From Eucalyptus grandis (Eukaryota; Streptophyta; Magnoliopsida; Myrtales; Myrtaceae): a stretch of DNA of 64,000 nt. This document shows positions 1-10,678 of the stretch, piece after piece. Within the stretch, counting starts at the first letter, position 1; each line of letters opens with the position of its first letter. The notes under the pieces were generated by a model, which searched no databases, was not told the origin of the DNA, and worked only from the letters and a program-made list of their open reading frames with translations. The DNA is taken from positions 8,060,001 through 8,124,000 of the forward strand of contig NC_052616.1 of the NCBI RefSeq assembly GCF_016545825.1. The letters are read 5' to 3'. The position numbers and the translations under genes are program-made.

Positions 1-608
1 AAGTCAATCCACCAATTTCTATCTCCCACATGAATGATCGCTCCAGTTTTTAGAGGATGAAACAGATTCAGCCTTACTCTTGCTTTACCAGTTTTTCGAG
101 AGCTATTATTTCGAGCATCAATTCTAACTTCCTCTACTTCTCCCATTTTTCCAACAATCGTGAGAATACAATCCTCCGACATAGCAGCTCTTGGAAGCCC
201 CATCAGATGCACCCAAAAGGAGCAATGTTTAAACTCATAGCAGTGCTCGGGAATGGTAGGGTCCCCTTCCTGTAGAACTAACAGATTACTTGCAAAGGAC
301 CAAGGGCCTATCTGTAGAATTCTTTTCTGTTCTTCCTCCGAGTTGAAAATGAATACAAAGAAGCCTGATTCAATCACCTCACATCTGACCTCTTGTACCT
401 TCCAAGCCCCTTTCATTGTAGCCCAAAATGCTAAGAAATTAACATTTGGTTTCGAGAACAATTTTCCATATAATAGATACTCACCAGCCTGTTTGTGTAC
501 CTCAGGGATGCGGCCATTCAGTTCCGTGTTATCATCCGCTGCCCATAGATCTCCCATGCGTTTACAAAGGGCAAGCAATCGAAGATGGTCTTCCTGGTTG
601 CCCTCCAT
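1..608 (-). CDS. DUF4283-type retroelement protein, 5' part (runs off the window edge)
   Basis: An uninterrupted minus-strand frame runs from ATG at 608 to the window edge, about 202 codons with no stop. The protein reads like a DUF4283 domain: a tract with RILQIGPWSF and LLVL in the middle (around 330-280), followed by FWVHLMGLP, ILTIVGKMGEVEEVRID and, near the edge, a basic stretch with VRLNLFHPLKTG. In plants this domain usually forms the N-terminal half of non-LTR (LINE) ORF1-like proteins, followed by a CCHC zinc knuckle that would lie outside the window. The role in that setting is nucleic-acid binding for retrotransposition. The frame is intact over the visible part, so it is either a young element or a domesticated gene; the missing left side decides. 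The frame stays open upstream of ATG 608 for at least 17 codons, so the true start could be further right. Confidence 0.7.
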   Translation of the reverse strand, partial: MEGNQEDHLRLLALCKRMGDLWAADDNTELNGRIPEVHKQAGEYLLYGKLFSKPNVNFLAFWATMKGAWKVQEVRCEVIESGFFVFIFNSEEEQKRILQIGPWSFASNLLVLQEGDPTIPEHCYEFKHCSFWVHLMGLPRAAMSEDCILTIVGKMGEVEEVRIDARNNSSRKTGKARVRLNLFHPLKTGAIIHVGDRNWWID

Positions 609-1124
609 GGCAGAATCGAGTTGGACCCCAAATGACAAAGTTGCGTGCGGGGAATATCGGTTGGACGAGAAGGTTAGGATTAAGATTGGATGCTATGTTT
701 GGTTTGGAAATGAAGGGAGCTCTGTAGGTTTTGGATCAATTTCGTTAGAAAATCTGGACCAGACAAGTTAGGGTTTCAGAGCTGATTTGCTTATTTTTGA
801 ATTCAAGAGAGGAAAAAGGTTTGAGCTAATTGGGTGGAAAGGCTATATCAACAGCCATTTCTCACGAGAAGAGATGTAGGAGCAATCACCATGAGGGGAT
901 GGAAGAGAACTCACCTTCAGCAAGAGAAGAAGCTACCGTCGGGCAGAGGGGAGCTCGCCTTTAGCATGACCAATTAAGTTACACGTGGGTAAAAAAATAA
1001 CCTGGACAAGTTATGGTCAGTGTCCCATCTTCAATACCCCCATTCTTCTCGTGCGAAATGATTAGATCATTATTTCTATCCTGACATCTGAGAAAAAACA
1101 AAATAGAAGCTCAGAGACTGAGCG

Positions 1125-1174
<50 letters not shown>

Positions 1175-1484
1175 GTTTTTTCATTGAGCATGTCAGAATT
1201 GGCTGGTAACAACCAACCGCCACCGCCGTTTCCAGCCAAGCCAACGGCACCCCGTTGCCCCCCCTCCCCCTACCCGACACGCGCCTCCGTCGACTCCCTC
1301 TTCATCAGCACAAGTGGCGGCAGCAGAGGGCCAAGCAAGATGGGCTTGGGCCCGATGACCCTGGTCTCTCGCATCTTGGAATATAAGCCATTCTCATTTT
1401 TTGCTGACTTGGATATTCCACGAGATGAGCTTTAGGCCACCAGCAAATCCAGAATCATCAAACATCGCTATATTAGTAGAGGCG
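609..1484. other. gene-free stretch with a GA microsatellite
   Basis: No gene is recognised. Apart from the GA repeat at about 1126-1171 this is unique-looking sequence. Small ORFs on both strands (for example 1184-1435) show no family resemblance and are not called. The part next to 608 may be the leader of the DUF4283 ORF. Confidence 0.5.
1126..1171. repeat. (GA)n microsatellite
   Basis: About 22 uninterrupted GA units followed by a G run. Long GA/CT tracts are common near plant promoters; no gene start is evident here. Confidence 0.95.
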
Positions 1485-1816
1485 AGCATGGTCCAGGGGT
1501 CCACCCCCTAACCCTATGACCAATTTGCACAATACGGGTGCTCAATTTTTAGGACCGAAGACCAGCCCTATTAAACTTGGGACCGAGGACTGGACCGACC
1601 TAATGGGTTCGGTCTGGTTCCAGAGTCAACCTGGGACCAACCAATAATTTTTTATTTCATTTTTTGAACTCCTTAAAAAAGCGATTGAGGATCAAACTGA
1701 CCCAATGGATTCGGTCAAATTTCAAGGTCAACCCAGGACTAACCAATAATTTTTTATTTCATTTTTTGTACTCCTTAAAAGGGCAATTAAGGATCGTACC
1801 AACCTAATGAGTTCGA
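1485..1816. mobile_element. partial hAT-like non-autonomous element (left half only)
   Basis: This matches the left half of the complete element at 2106-2774. It begins with a similar GAGCATGGTCC end, has the same phrases about GGGACCGAGGACTGGACCGACC, and contains the same internal unit of about 102 bp (an AATAATTTTTTATTTC core) twice. The right half and right terminal repeat are absent. It carries no coding capacity and looks like a deletion derivative. Confidence 0.6.
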
Positions 1817-2105
1817 TGATAAGCGAGGTTAACTAAGAAAGGCAAGCAGTGAGGGTCAAGTGAGGTGAGCATCAAATATAATGAGCATCGAATGTCGAGC
1901 GGGAAGCAACAAGCCAAGCGAGCATCAAGCGGCGAGCAGCACGAGTGGCCCAAAGCGAGCGAGGCGAGTGTCGAGTGGCAAGCGGAGAAGTTGTTTCTTT
2001 CGATTTTGGCAAATTGAAAACTAAGAGGACAAATAAGACAGAAGATAACGAATACTAGAGGAGGATGCCATAAGGAGTTGTTTATACCTTTTTGGACGCC
2101 ATGAG

Positions 2106-2774
2106 TAGGGGTGAGCATGGTCCGAGTTAGGCCGATCCGCCCCTTAACCCTAGGACCAACCCGTACAGTGCTGGTCCTCAATTTTTGAGACCGAAAATTG
2201 ACCCTATTGAGATTGGGACCGAGGACCAGACCGACCCAATGGGTTCGGTCCAGTTCCAAGGTCAACCCGATCAATAATTTTTTATTTCATTTTTTGTATT
2301 CCTTAAAAAAACGATTAAGGATCGAACTGACCCAATGGGTTCGGCTCAGTTTCAGGGTCAACCCAGAACCAACCAATAATTTTTTATTTCATTTTTTGTA
2401 CTCCTTAAAAAAGCGATTGAAAACCGAATTATGAACATTGACGCCGTAAAAGACATTAAAAATCTAAGTTATTAAAGAATAATGTAAAATTACTTGCATT
2501 TCTCGCTAAATAGCTGTTTAATATTGTTGACATCATTTATTTTAAGGTTTTCTTTATATAAAAAATTATAAGTAATATTATATATATATTCAAGGTTGGT
2601 CCAGGTTGGACCGACCCGAAACTCTCAGGACCGAGAACCAACCTACATAGTGCTAGTCCAAGAATTCTAGGACCAAGGACCAATTCAATTTCCCTGGGAA
2701 CCGAACCAGGACCGGCAAGGTTGGGCTGGTCCAAGGTCGGTCCAAGATTGACCCTGGACCGATGCTCACCCCTA
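2106..2774. mobile_element. non-autonomous hAT-like element, complete, with 8-bp target duplication
   Basis: The left end reads TAGGGGTGAGCATGGTCC and the right end GGACCGATGCTCACCCCTA, which are imperfect terminal inverted repeats. The element is flanked by 8-bp direct repeats GCCATGAG (2098-2105) and GCCGTGAG (2775-2782), one mismatch apart. Eight-base target duplications with CAGGGGTG/TAGGGGTG-type ends are the hallmark of the hAT superfamily. The interior contains a tandem pair of units of about 104 bp (around 2270 and 2375) and GGTCGGTCC-rich subterminal sequence. No transposase is encoded, so it would depend on an autonomous relative. Confidence 0.75.
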
Positions 2775-2823
2775 GCCGTGAGGACTCCTCACAAAAACAT
2801 TTTTCTCATTCATAAATTATTAC

Positions 2824-2933
2824 TATTGACGCTGTAAAAGACATTAAAAATCTAAATAACTATTTAATATTGTTGATGTCGTTTATTTTAAGGTTTTCTT
2901 TATATAAAAAAAATTATAAATTATATACTAGAT

Positions 2934-2976
<43 letters not shown>

Positions 2977-3152
2977 GAGTCCGGATTGGACCGACCCGAA
3001 ACTTCAGGATCGATGATCGACCCACACAATACTGGTACAGGAATTCTAGGATTAAGGACCGATCCAATCTCCATGGGAACCGGTCCAGGATCGGCGAGTT
3101 GGGCTGGTCCGGGGTCGGTCCAGGATTGATCTTGAACCGATGCTCACCCCTA
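2824..3152. mobile_element. partial hAT-like element (right half only)
   Basis: It repeats the interior and right half of the element at 2106-2774, from the tract with GTAAAAGACATTAAAAATC to the right terminus ending GATGCTCACCCCTA at 3152. The left half is missing. An (AT)n run at about 2935-2966 interrupts it. Together with 1485-1816, this flanks the complete copy with one left half and one right half. Confidence 0.65.
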
Positions 3153-3847
3153 TATATTAGTCAGCTTCGTCATCCACAAGTTGCCCTTAAAGTCATTTTC
3201 ATAAATTTGTTTCCCAATGACAAACAATTAAACTTGAAGGAATGGATGATACTAGCAAATTACTTTAGGTACTCGCAGTAGTTTTCCTTAAAAGGGACAA
3301 ACTATGATTATATATCTATGGAATGGAAAATTATGATTAGATATTTGAATTAGCGGGTCATACTTGAGTATCCAACAAAAATTCATGACATTACCATGCA
3401 ATCTATCACTTTTAGGGATTTGGAGTTTAGTAGTCTAACTTACAAATTTGTGTGCATTTGCCTCATTTGACATTTCTTATGTGCAATTTATCCATTGTAA
3501 ATATAAGTTTTATATCATTTTTGCAAACTGGATGATCGCTTATTCCCATAAAAGTAATGTTGCAAACTCCATTTTATTGGAAATATTAAGGGACAATGAT
3601 GTCACAATCACTTGAATATTTGTCAGTTTTCCAATTGAGTATCACAACTGTTTCGTATAATCTAGGGACTATTTTGAACATGTACTAAAAGTTTTTCAAG
3701 AACCACATTGAATATTGGGCTAATGTTCAAAGACCTCATTAAACAAATTGAAACTTTAAGAATCACATTGTAGTTCACGAATCATTTGTGTTATTATCCC
3801 CAAGAAAGAATCATGGGCATCATCACACGAAACAAATTAAAAATAAT
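3153..3847. other. AT-rich gene-free stretch
   Basis: No coding or repeat structure was recognised. It ends where the duplicated segment begins. Confidence 0.5.
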
Positions 3848-4935
3848 GGCCGGCTGTAAGGTCTGGGTTTATCTTATGCAGGAGAATGGAAACAAATTAC
3901 AAGTCTGATTGGATGATTGGAGATCAATGATACTATAATGAGTCAAATCTTCCCATTGTCTTATTTATCGATGTGAAATCAAATTAAAAATAGAAGAATT
4001 TGGTTCCGCTATTGTGCGTTTTTTGTATATCAATTTAAGGGAGATGTCCATGTCTTTTAGGAAGAACCTGCGAAATGGGTAAATATAACTCATTCTTATT
4101 GATTACAAATTTTTATTTGCATTTCTCAGCAACGCCTTAAATTTATCAAATCTTTTTTTTCAAATTATTGACCTTAATTATGGTAGCCTATCAATTTTTC
4201 TCCGACTAAATTATCAACTAGAAATTGAGTTACCAGCTATCATTTAAGTCATATATGAAGCTTGTCTCTATTAATTACCAACTTTATTTTATCTTTATCA
4301 ACTTTAAATTACCTTTATTAACTACGTCTAAAATTTGCCAACTGTTATATGAAATTAACAACATTAATTTAATTGAAATGATGGAGAAATATAGATTTTA
4401 ATTTTGGAGAATATACATGAATGAAAAAACGAAAGAGAGAAAAAGGCTGGAGCTTTCAAGTAGAAGACGATAAAATGCATATCAATGTACGAATTGAATA
4501 AAGAGAGTATCAATGCTTACGTTACATAAGAATATGACAAATCGATTAGGAGTGAGCAAAAGAATTGGCCTGAATGAACTTATTCTAGTGTACACTCACC
4601 CACTAGACCACCAAGATTGGACCAACTGTTTTTAGTTCCTATTATTTCAAATTTTCCAAAACCTTAATTCTCATTTATTTCTCGCTCAAATTCAGTCACA
4701 GACGCTCGTCACTCATATCTTTCATTCTCACTTCTCTCATTCTCAATTACGCAGCACACACACCTCCACGTGGCTCGATGCCTCTCAAACGCGGTTCTTA
4801 TGAGTATTATAGCTTTATTCGTGGGGATGATTATCATGTTTAGCTTATCAAAAACTTGTTCAATTAACATCACTAGTGCAGTTATTTAGACTATCCAATA
4901 ACCCTTGTAGTCTTGTAGGGAAATAATGATGATGA

Positions 4936-5275
4936 TGATGATGATGAAGGATGCAGCTGATTCTTGAAATCATCTAAGAACAGGAGAAGAAGAAGAAGAA
5001 GAGGAGGAGGATATGGGAGATGTGAAATGATTTTATATAATGTTCATTGGGCTTTATCATACGCCAACAATTTTGGGCCACGACTTACTCCTCCATACTC
5101 TAACCGAAGAAGAAGAAGGATGCAGCTGATTCTTGAAATCATCTAAGAACCGAAGCGAACCAATTGGTACGTGGCAGAGGATATGGGAGATGTGAAATGA
5201 TTTTATATAATGTTCATTGGGCTTTATCATACGCCAACAATTTTGGGCCAGGACTTACTCCTCCATACTCTAACC
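4936..5275. repeat. 170-bp tandem duplication with GAT/GAA microsatellites
   Basis: Two adjacent near-identical units, offset about 170 bp, share GATGCAGCTGATTCTTG (from 4950 and 5119) and GGGCTTTATCATACGCC (about 5050 and 5219). A (GAT)n run precedes unit 1 and (GAA)n runs sit at the junctions. The right duplicated copy (about 20800-21050) has a single, differently interrupted version, so the local doubling happened after the large duplication. Confidence 0.85.
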
Positions 5276-6627
5276 TCGAGCCGAACATTTTAGGAATTGT
5301 TTGATTTTTTTTTTTTTTTCACTAAGTTCGTGCGAGAGGAGATGCAGATGTGAGTATGCATCCGATCGTATGCGCATGCATGCATGCACGGTTTTTTTTT
5401 TCTTTTTTTCGAAAGAAAGATAGCATTTATATTAGAATAATACTCAAAAGGTATATAAAGATTTTCAAGCCTAACAAATCCTATATAACTATTAAACAAA
5501 ACAAAAAGCAAAAAAGCAAATAATAAAGTATAGCCTGGAGCTAGAAGCACACTCTTATCTTTCAAATACAAAGCAGCAATTGTAAACGTTCAACGGTCGA
5601 TCAGTAGATTAAATTATGAGCATGCACCGAGATGTTCCACTCCATTTGCAATAGCTTGCGATATGCATCTAGGTCAAACGTCCTTATCACCACCGTCATG
5701 TAGAGACACCAACATCAAAATTGAAAGAACACATATCAAATGCCTATAAAGAGCTTCTAGATCTATATCTAAATCTAGTTTGCCTAAATCTAAATTGGGA
5801 GAGGAGAGCAGTCTAATTTCGGAGAGGTTATGGAGCCACGTTACAAACATTCTCATTGGTGGCTGTCGACTAGATGAATAGCCGAACTGATTCCCACATT
5901 CACTCAAAATCAATTACAGAAATTTATTCACACATACAATCTTTCAGAACAGATCGGGAGAGAAAAAGAAAGATGAAAAGATGAAAAAAAAAAAAAGGGG
6001 GAAGATGGAGACAGAGAGGGAAAGGGGGAGGGAGGGTAGGAGGGTTCTCTATCCGAGGGAGGGCACCTTAGAGAGGCAGCAGCTTCAAAAAGAAGAGAGA
6101 GGAAACCTTAACCAAGGAAAAGGAGAGAGATTAAATGATCACTTAAGACGACACAATCGCGTGCCTAATTGAATTGCTGAAAATATGTGGAGCAAATCTT
6201 CATAACCTCCTCACAAAAAGACAGGTATCATTTCAAGAATGCAGAAGACGTCATAGCCAAATTTATTCTTTCCTCTGGCTTCATGATTCACGATTGACTC
6301 TGTTGATTCTAACACCTTTTCCACGCGGTCTTGCACAGCCTGTTGTGAGTAACAAGTGATTGAACAATAAAATAGATAAATAAAGAAATAAAATAAATAC
6401 CATATATATGTGGTGCGGTCAGTGTGACCTACATGCACAGTAAGAATAGCACAAAATTCTAATAAATCAAAATTATAATCATACTTAAGTCACTCAAACA
6501 CTTTTGGTATTTCTTAACCACTTATTACACTACACTTCCTCGCATGGATAACTACCACCTCTTCTCTTGACTTTACTTCGCTTTGGGTAGACTAAGAGCT
6601 CTTTCTTTAGTCTCTATCCTATCCCCT

Positions 6628-6833
6628 CCAACATTATTTGATTCCAAATTCAAAGCAATCCCTATTGTACCCTCTTCAAATTCTACTAATTCACCCACCA
6701 TTACTTCATCAAGACCAAATGTTGTCGCCTACTTGCAGTACAGTACTGGTATTTATAATCTTTACTTCTCTACTATATTGTTCAATACGTTCACGAATAA
6801 TATTACTAATTTTGTCAGCTCTAATGGTTACAA
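6628..6833 (-). pseudogene. atpA: nuclear insertion of plastid atpA (5' end fragment)
   Basis: Read on the minus strand, this is the N-terminal coding region of the chloroplast ATP synthase alpha subunit. [51 protein letters not shown] and LESNNVG appear in order. The start codon position reads TTTG instead of ATGG. A short deletion after QVGD removes the usual ARIH residues, shifts the frame and brings in stop codons. Similarity ends abruptly at about 6628. The functional gene sits in the plastid; this is a dead nuclear copy. It lies about 150 bp from a mitochondrial rRNA fragment in the opposite orientation, within sequence absent from the right copy of the segmental duplication. Confidence 0.88.
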
Positions 6834-6984
6834 ACTAACTACTAAATCACAAATAAAAAACAGGGAATAGATTCATAGGTCCGATGCCTTGTAATAGAAC
6901 TTAGGGTTAATAGAAATAGTAGATCACATAGATTCAACAAATGAGGTGGGTTCATTAACAATTCAAATGAGTGAGAATCCAATG

Positions 6985-7590
6985 CCCTAAAAGTCTAAGG
7001 GTCCCTCCACAAGGTTCATCTATGGAGGGTGAGTCAGGGCCTAAGATCAGGCCGAAAGAAGTAGTCGATGGACAACATGTGAATGTTCTTGTACTACCCC
7101 TTGTTGATCCCGAGGGATGGATGAGGCTAGGTTAGCCGAAAGATGGTTATCGGTTTAAGGACGCAAGGTGCCCCTACTTTTTCAGGGTAAGAAGGGGTAG
7201 AGAAAATGCCTCGAGCGAATGTTCGAGTACCAGGCGCTATGGTGCTGAGGTAACGCATGCCATACTCCTAGGAAAAGCTCAAACGACCTTCAACAAAAGG
7301 GCACCTGTATCCGAAACCGACACATGTGGGTAGGTAGAGAATACCTAGGGGTGTGAGACAACTTTCTTTAGGGAACTCGGCAAGATAGCCTCGTAACTTA
7401 GGGAAATGGGTGCCTCCTCACAAAAGGGGTCGTAGTGACCAGGCCTGGGCAACTGTTTACCAAAAACACAGGTCTCCACAAAGTCGTAAAACCATGTATG
7501 GAGGCTAACGCCTATCTAGTGCCGGAAGGTCAAGGAAGTTGGTGACCTTATGACAAAAGAGCCGGCAACCGAAGCCCTGGTGATCAAAAT
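6985..7590 (+). pseudogene. rrn26: nuclear insertion of mitochondrial 26S rRNA (rrn26 fragment)
   Basis: About 600 bp reads as the middle-to-late part of a large-subunit rRNA of plant mitochondrial type. It contains, in order, GGCCGAAAGAAGTAGTCGAT, GCTAGGTTAGCCGAAAGA, GTACCAGGCGCTATGG, CCGAAACCGACACATG, GGTAGAGAATACC, ACTGTTTACCAAAAACACAG, GTGCCGGAAGGTCAAGG and ACCGAAGCCCTGGTGA. The order matches the bacterial 23S rRNA stretch that ends just before the GTAAACGGCGG segment, so the fragment stops inside the gene. Many scattered substitutions relative to the conserved core (for example TAACTTAGGGAAATGGG for the usual TAACTTCGGGAGAAGG) show it is not under rRNA constraint. It is an old NUMT, not a working rRNA gene. 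Confidence 0.88.
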
Positions 7591-8172
7591 GAAGAACTTA
7601 TGATAATAATTATAAGTATAGAAAAAAAAAACTTTTTTTTTTTGTAATTTCTACGATGCAATTGGAGCTTATCGACAAAAAAAAAATCAATTTAGATAGT
7701 CCTTTGTGGTTTCGATGGCGACTAGATCAACTCACAACAAAGACACTCCTAGTATGTATGTATGTGTGGGTATATATATATATAGACAAGAGTTGAATCC
7801 AAAACAAGAAATCTATTCAAATAGGAAAACTACTTGTACGAAGAAACTTCTTTTTTGAATTCAAACTCGAAACATATTTTTACAAAAATATATATTGTGT
7901 CAAGTAACTTTCCTTTTTTAAATATTATCCTACACATAGTTGGAAAATTTCTGAGGACCGCTGGCAAAAAGAAATTGAGAAAGTGATGCTTGTTCAAGGT
8001 GTCCAAGCATTACGTACGTGTCATGAAAACCCTTAATCTCTTGCGTGAATTGTTTCAATCATTTTATGGTAATTGATGTACTTTCGTTGCTACACTTTCT
8101 TCATTAGCCATGATGGGTATATTTATAAGTTTCGCCCTGACTGGCCTTTGATTGATATATCACAGCATAAAT

Positions 8173-8490
8173 GTATTGAAAGTTTTAGAACATATTATAA
8201 AAGTACAATTGAGTACAAAAGCTTTCAAAAAGTATATTCAAATTTTAAAACCTGTCAAGAAAGTATAATTGAATCTTACAACTTTCAAATAATGCAATCA
8301 AGCGCTAAAATTTGTCAAGTCAATACAATTAAGTTCTAAAACCTATTAGCATTTTTTGTTTATCAAGTTAGATAGAGTAACTAAAAAACCTGATTACACT
8401 AACTTGACAAGTTTTATAATTCGATTGCACTTTTTGAAAACTTTAGTACTTAATCACATCTTCGTGACAAGTTTTAAAACTTTCAGTATA
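8173..8490. mobile_element. fold-back (long inverted repeat) element, left duplication copy
   Basis: The left arm (about 8175-8270) and right arm (about 8392-8488) are imperfect reverse complements of each other over roughly 95 bp, sharing TGAAAGTTTTA, TTTCAAAAAGT and AAAACCTGTCAAG-like phrases. It has no coding capacity and resembles a fold-back MITE. The equivalent element in the right copy is at 22538-22858, so the insertion is older than the segmental duplication. Confidence 0.65.
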
Positions 8491-9322
8491 TTTATTCCTA
8501 TATTATAATTATGATAGATCACGAGGGATGTATATATCAGGTACATATCATATATGTCATGGGCTTTATGAAAAATTTTATTGGAATTATTCCTCCAAGT
8601 ACATGTACATTAAACAAATAACAACAGTATAATCCGTCTTAAACAAGCTGCTCATGATCGTGAAAACTTCATGAGCAATTAACTTCGAGCTGGTCAAAAC
8701 AAAATTACTAATTTTTTGTCGAAAGGGCCACCGGTGATGACGCATAGGCGGTTCGTGATATGTCTGACCACTTGCTCCGAACCAGTTGCCAATTTCGTTA
8801 CTCTTAGCGTGCATCTCAATATTCCTTAGGACAATGATAGTCGACGACATTGGCGGACAGATCGAGTGGATTATCATCGAAACGATTTCGACCCGTTTCG
8901 AAGTCTCGTAGCTTCTTCTTCACGGATTTTTTTCTCGAAAAATCAGAGAATATACCATCGGTGTGTTAAGAGATCGTTATAAAAGCAATCTCATCCGCCT
9001 TTTGAGAGGATCTTGTTGTCGTGGCGGACCCTTCAAAGATTTTACCAGCATTTAGCATCATCTCCTTGCGCCATGTTAGAAACGATAAGGATTGGGAAGA
9101 GCAAGAGACAGAGAATGATTCGATTGCACTAGAAAAAAAAAACAGTAAAATCGTCTTATTGTATTCTTTATTTAATCAAATCTCAGATCTTTCATACAAA
9201 TACCGGCGGCTAGTTCCCATAGTGAGAGGGATAATCGATATAGATTATTTTAGTGCGTTAATTTGACTTTATTATTGATGAATTTTTGACCCACTAAATT
9301 GTTTCATTATTATATTTGATAC

Positions 9323-9481
9323 TTTTTTTTAATAACCGATGACTCCACCACGGGCCTCCATGTCTGAACGGCACTGAAGGGCCGGGCCTCTATATCTCAG
9401 GAGAGACTAGCACAGGACCCCACTACTATGGCCCCCCACTTATTAGCAGCTGCAGAGTTTCAATCCTAGGACCCTGGAACC
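9323..9481 (-). mobile_element. SINE, 5'-truncated, minus orientation
   Basis: On the minus strand it reads GATTGAAACTCTGCAGCTGC (the end of a tRNA-like B-box region), then a body, and ends GGTTATT followed by a run of A (poly-T at 9323-9330 on the plus strand). It shares the B-box region, GCAGCTGCTAA and GTGCTAGT with the SINE at 10973-11203, so both belong to one family. The right duplication copy runs straight through the equivalent site (about 23626), so this is a later insertion. Clear target duplications were not found. Confidence 0.7.
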
Positions 9482-9993
9482 ATTTGAATCTGGAGAAACC
9501 CAAGTTGCAATCCAGAAAATTCATATTACAAACTCACTATTACAAACTCACTCGACTATACGAAGGCTTACAAAAATCATAGAACTAGCTCGACTGAGTT
9601 TGTAATATAGGGACACAATCAACCTACTGACCTAAGCTTTTAAATTGAAACTTATATGGTATCCAAGCACAGGCCACGTAGTTTGAATCTCGGCACTCTT
9701 CTCTCGAGCTCATTGCTCATGGCGTGGCCACAATGACTGACGCACATAAAATTGGGGCTTTGCCTATTTTATAAACTAAGCCTAGTCATACATGTGCAAG
9801 GATCGACTTTACTTAAATACGCGATTATAATATGTATTATATATATATATACACACACACATATGTAATTCCCTTCGTCTATTTGCTTAACTATTTAGCT
9901 GGGATTTCCTTGCATAATTTAACTTAAGTCAGGACTTATAAGATTTTTCACCACATCTATACACTTTTATGTGAACTCATTTTTTTCATTTTA

Positions 9994-10232
9994 GTGTGTG
10001 TTTGTTTTGGGAAAAAAATTATAATAAATGAAAATATATTCTGAGAAATCGTTTTCTAGGAAAATATTTTCTGCTTTTCAGATTTGAAAATTTATTTTTC
10101 AAATTTTAAGCATGCATATATTCTTTGACCATAAATAGCTTTTTATTGACTGGTTATTTTAAGCAAATCAAGCATGTGTGAAAATCCATAAAATTAATTC
10201 ACGGAAAATTCTTTTATTCAAACAAACACCCC
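9994..10232. mobile_element. MITE-like element, left duplication copy
   Basis: The ends are imperfect inverted repeats: GTGTGTTTGTTTTGGG at left, and the right end reversed reads GGGGTGTTTGTTTGAATAAA. The interior is AT-rich with GGAAAATATTTTCT-like inverted stretches. It is present at the same position in the right copy (23965-24206), so it predates the duplication. The superfamily is not assigned. Confidence 0.5.
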
Positions 10233-10545
10233 TAATTTGAGTCCAATCTTATATTCGACTTCAAATTCTAGAATATCATCAAGCGAGTTTTGGACTTAGT
10301 GAACCTACATACGCAACATTCTCTCGATATCTGCAAACAATTTAGTAACTTTTTTCGGTCTTTTGCTTATTATAACCTCTACCAAATCCCAGTACCCAAA
10401 TTCAGCAGATGCGACCGGATCACGTTGTCGATCTAAACTAAGAGTTACGTGACCCCAAAAAAAATAAAATAAAATAAAATAAAATTATCACGACTCTGCG
10501 AATGCTTAAATGCTCATGAGACCACTCTTCCCAGAAGGTCGCACC

Positions 10546-10547
10546 AC

Positions 10548-10591
<44 letters not shown>

Positions 10592-10606
10592 AGGTCGCAC
10601 CACCTC

Positions 10607-10675
<69 letters not shown>
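10546..10675. repeat. (CT)n microsatellite pair, left copy
   Basis: Two long CT tracts (about 10549-10590 and 10606-10675) each follow a copy of AAGGTCGCACCACCTCCT. The right copy has only CCACCTCCTCTGAAATG here, with no CT run. The tract therefore expanded and was duplicated together with its leader in the left copy only. Confidence 0.9.

Positions 10676-10678
<3 letters not shown>

Noticed and set aside
1804..2434. ORFs within and next to the hAT-like elements (156 and 78 codons)
   Set aside because: They follow the internal repeats of the elements and have no transposase or zinc-finger motif.
8587..8877. Minus-strand ORF shared in part by both duplication copies (also 23055-23258), beginning MIIHSICPP / MIIHLICPP
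   Set aside because: The two versions share the first 40 or so residues and then diverge by frame changes. There is no family resemblance, and similarity is expected anyway from the segmental duplication.
10546..10675. Array-like repeats as a CRISPR or satellite candidate
   Set aside because: They are simple CT microsatellites in plant nuclear DNA; no repeat-spacer structure exists anywhere in the window.
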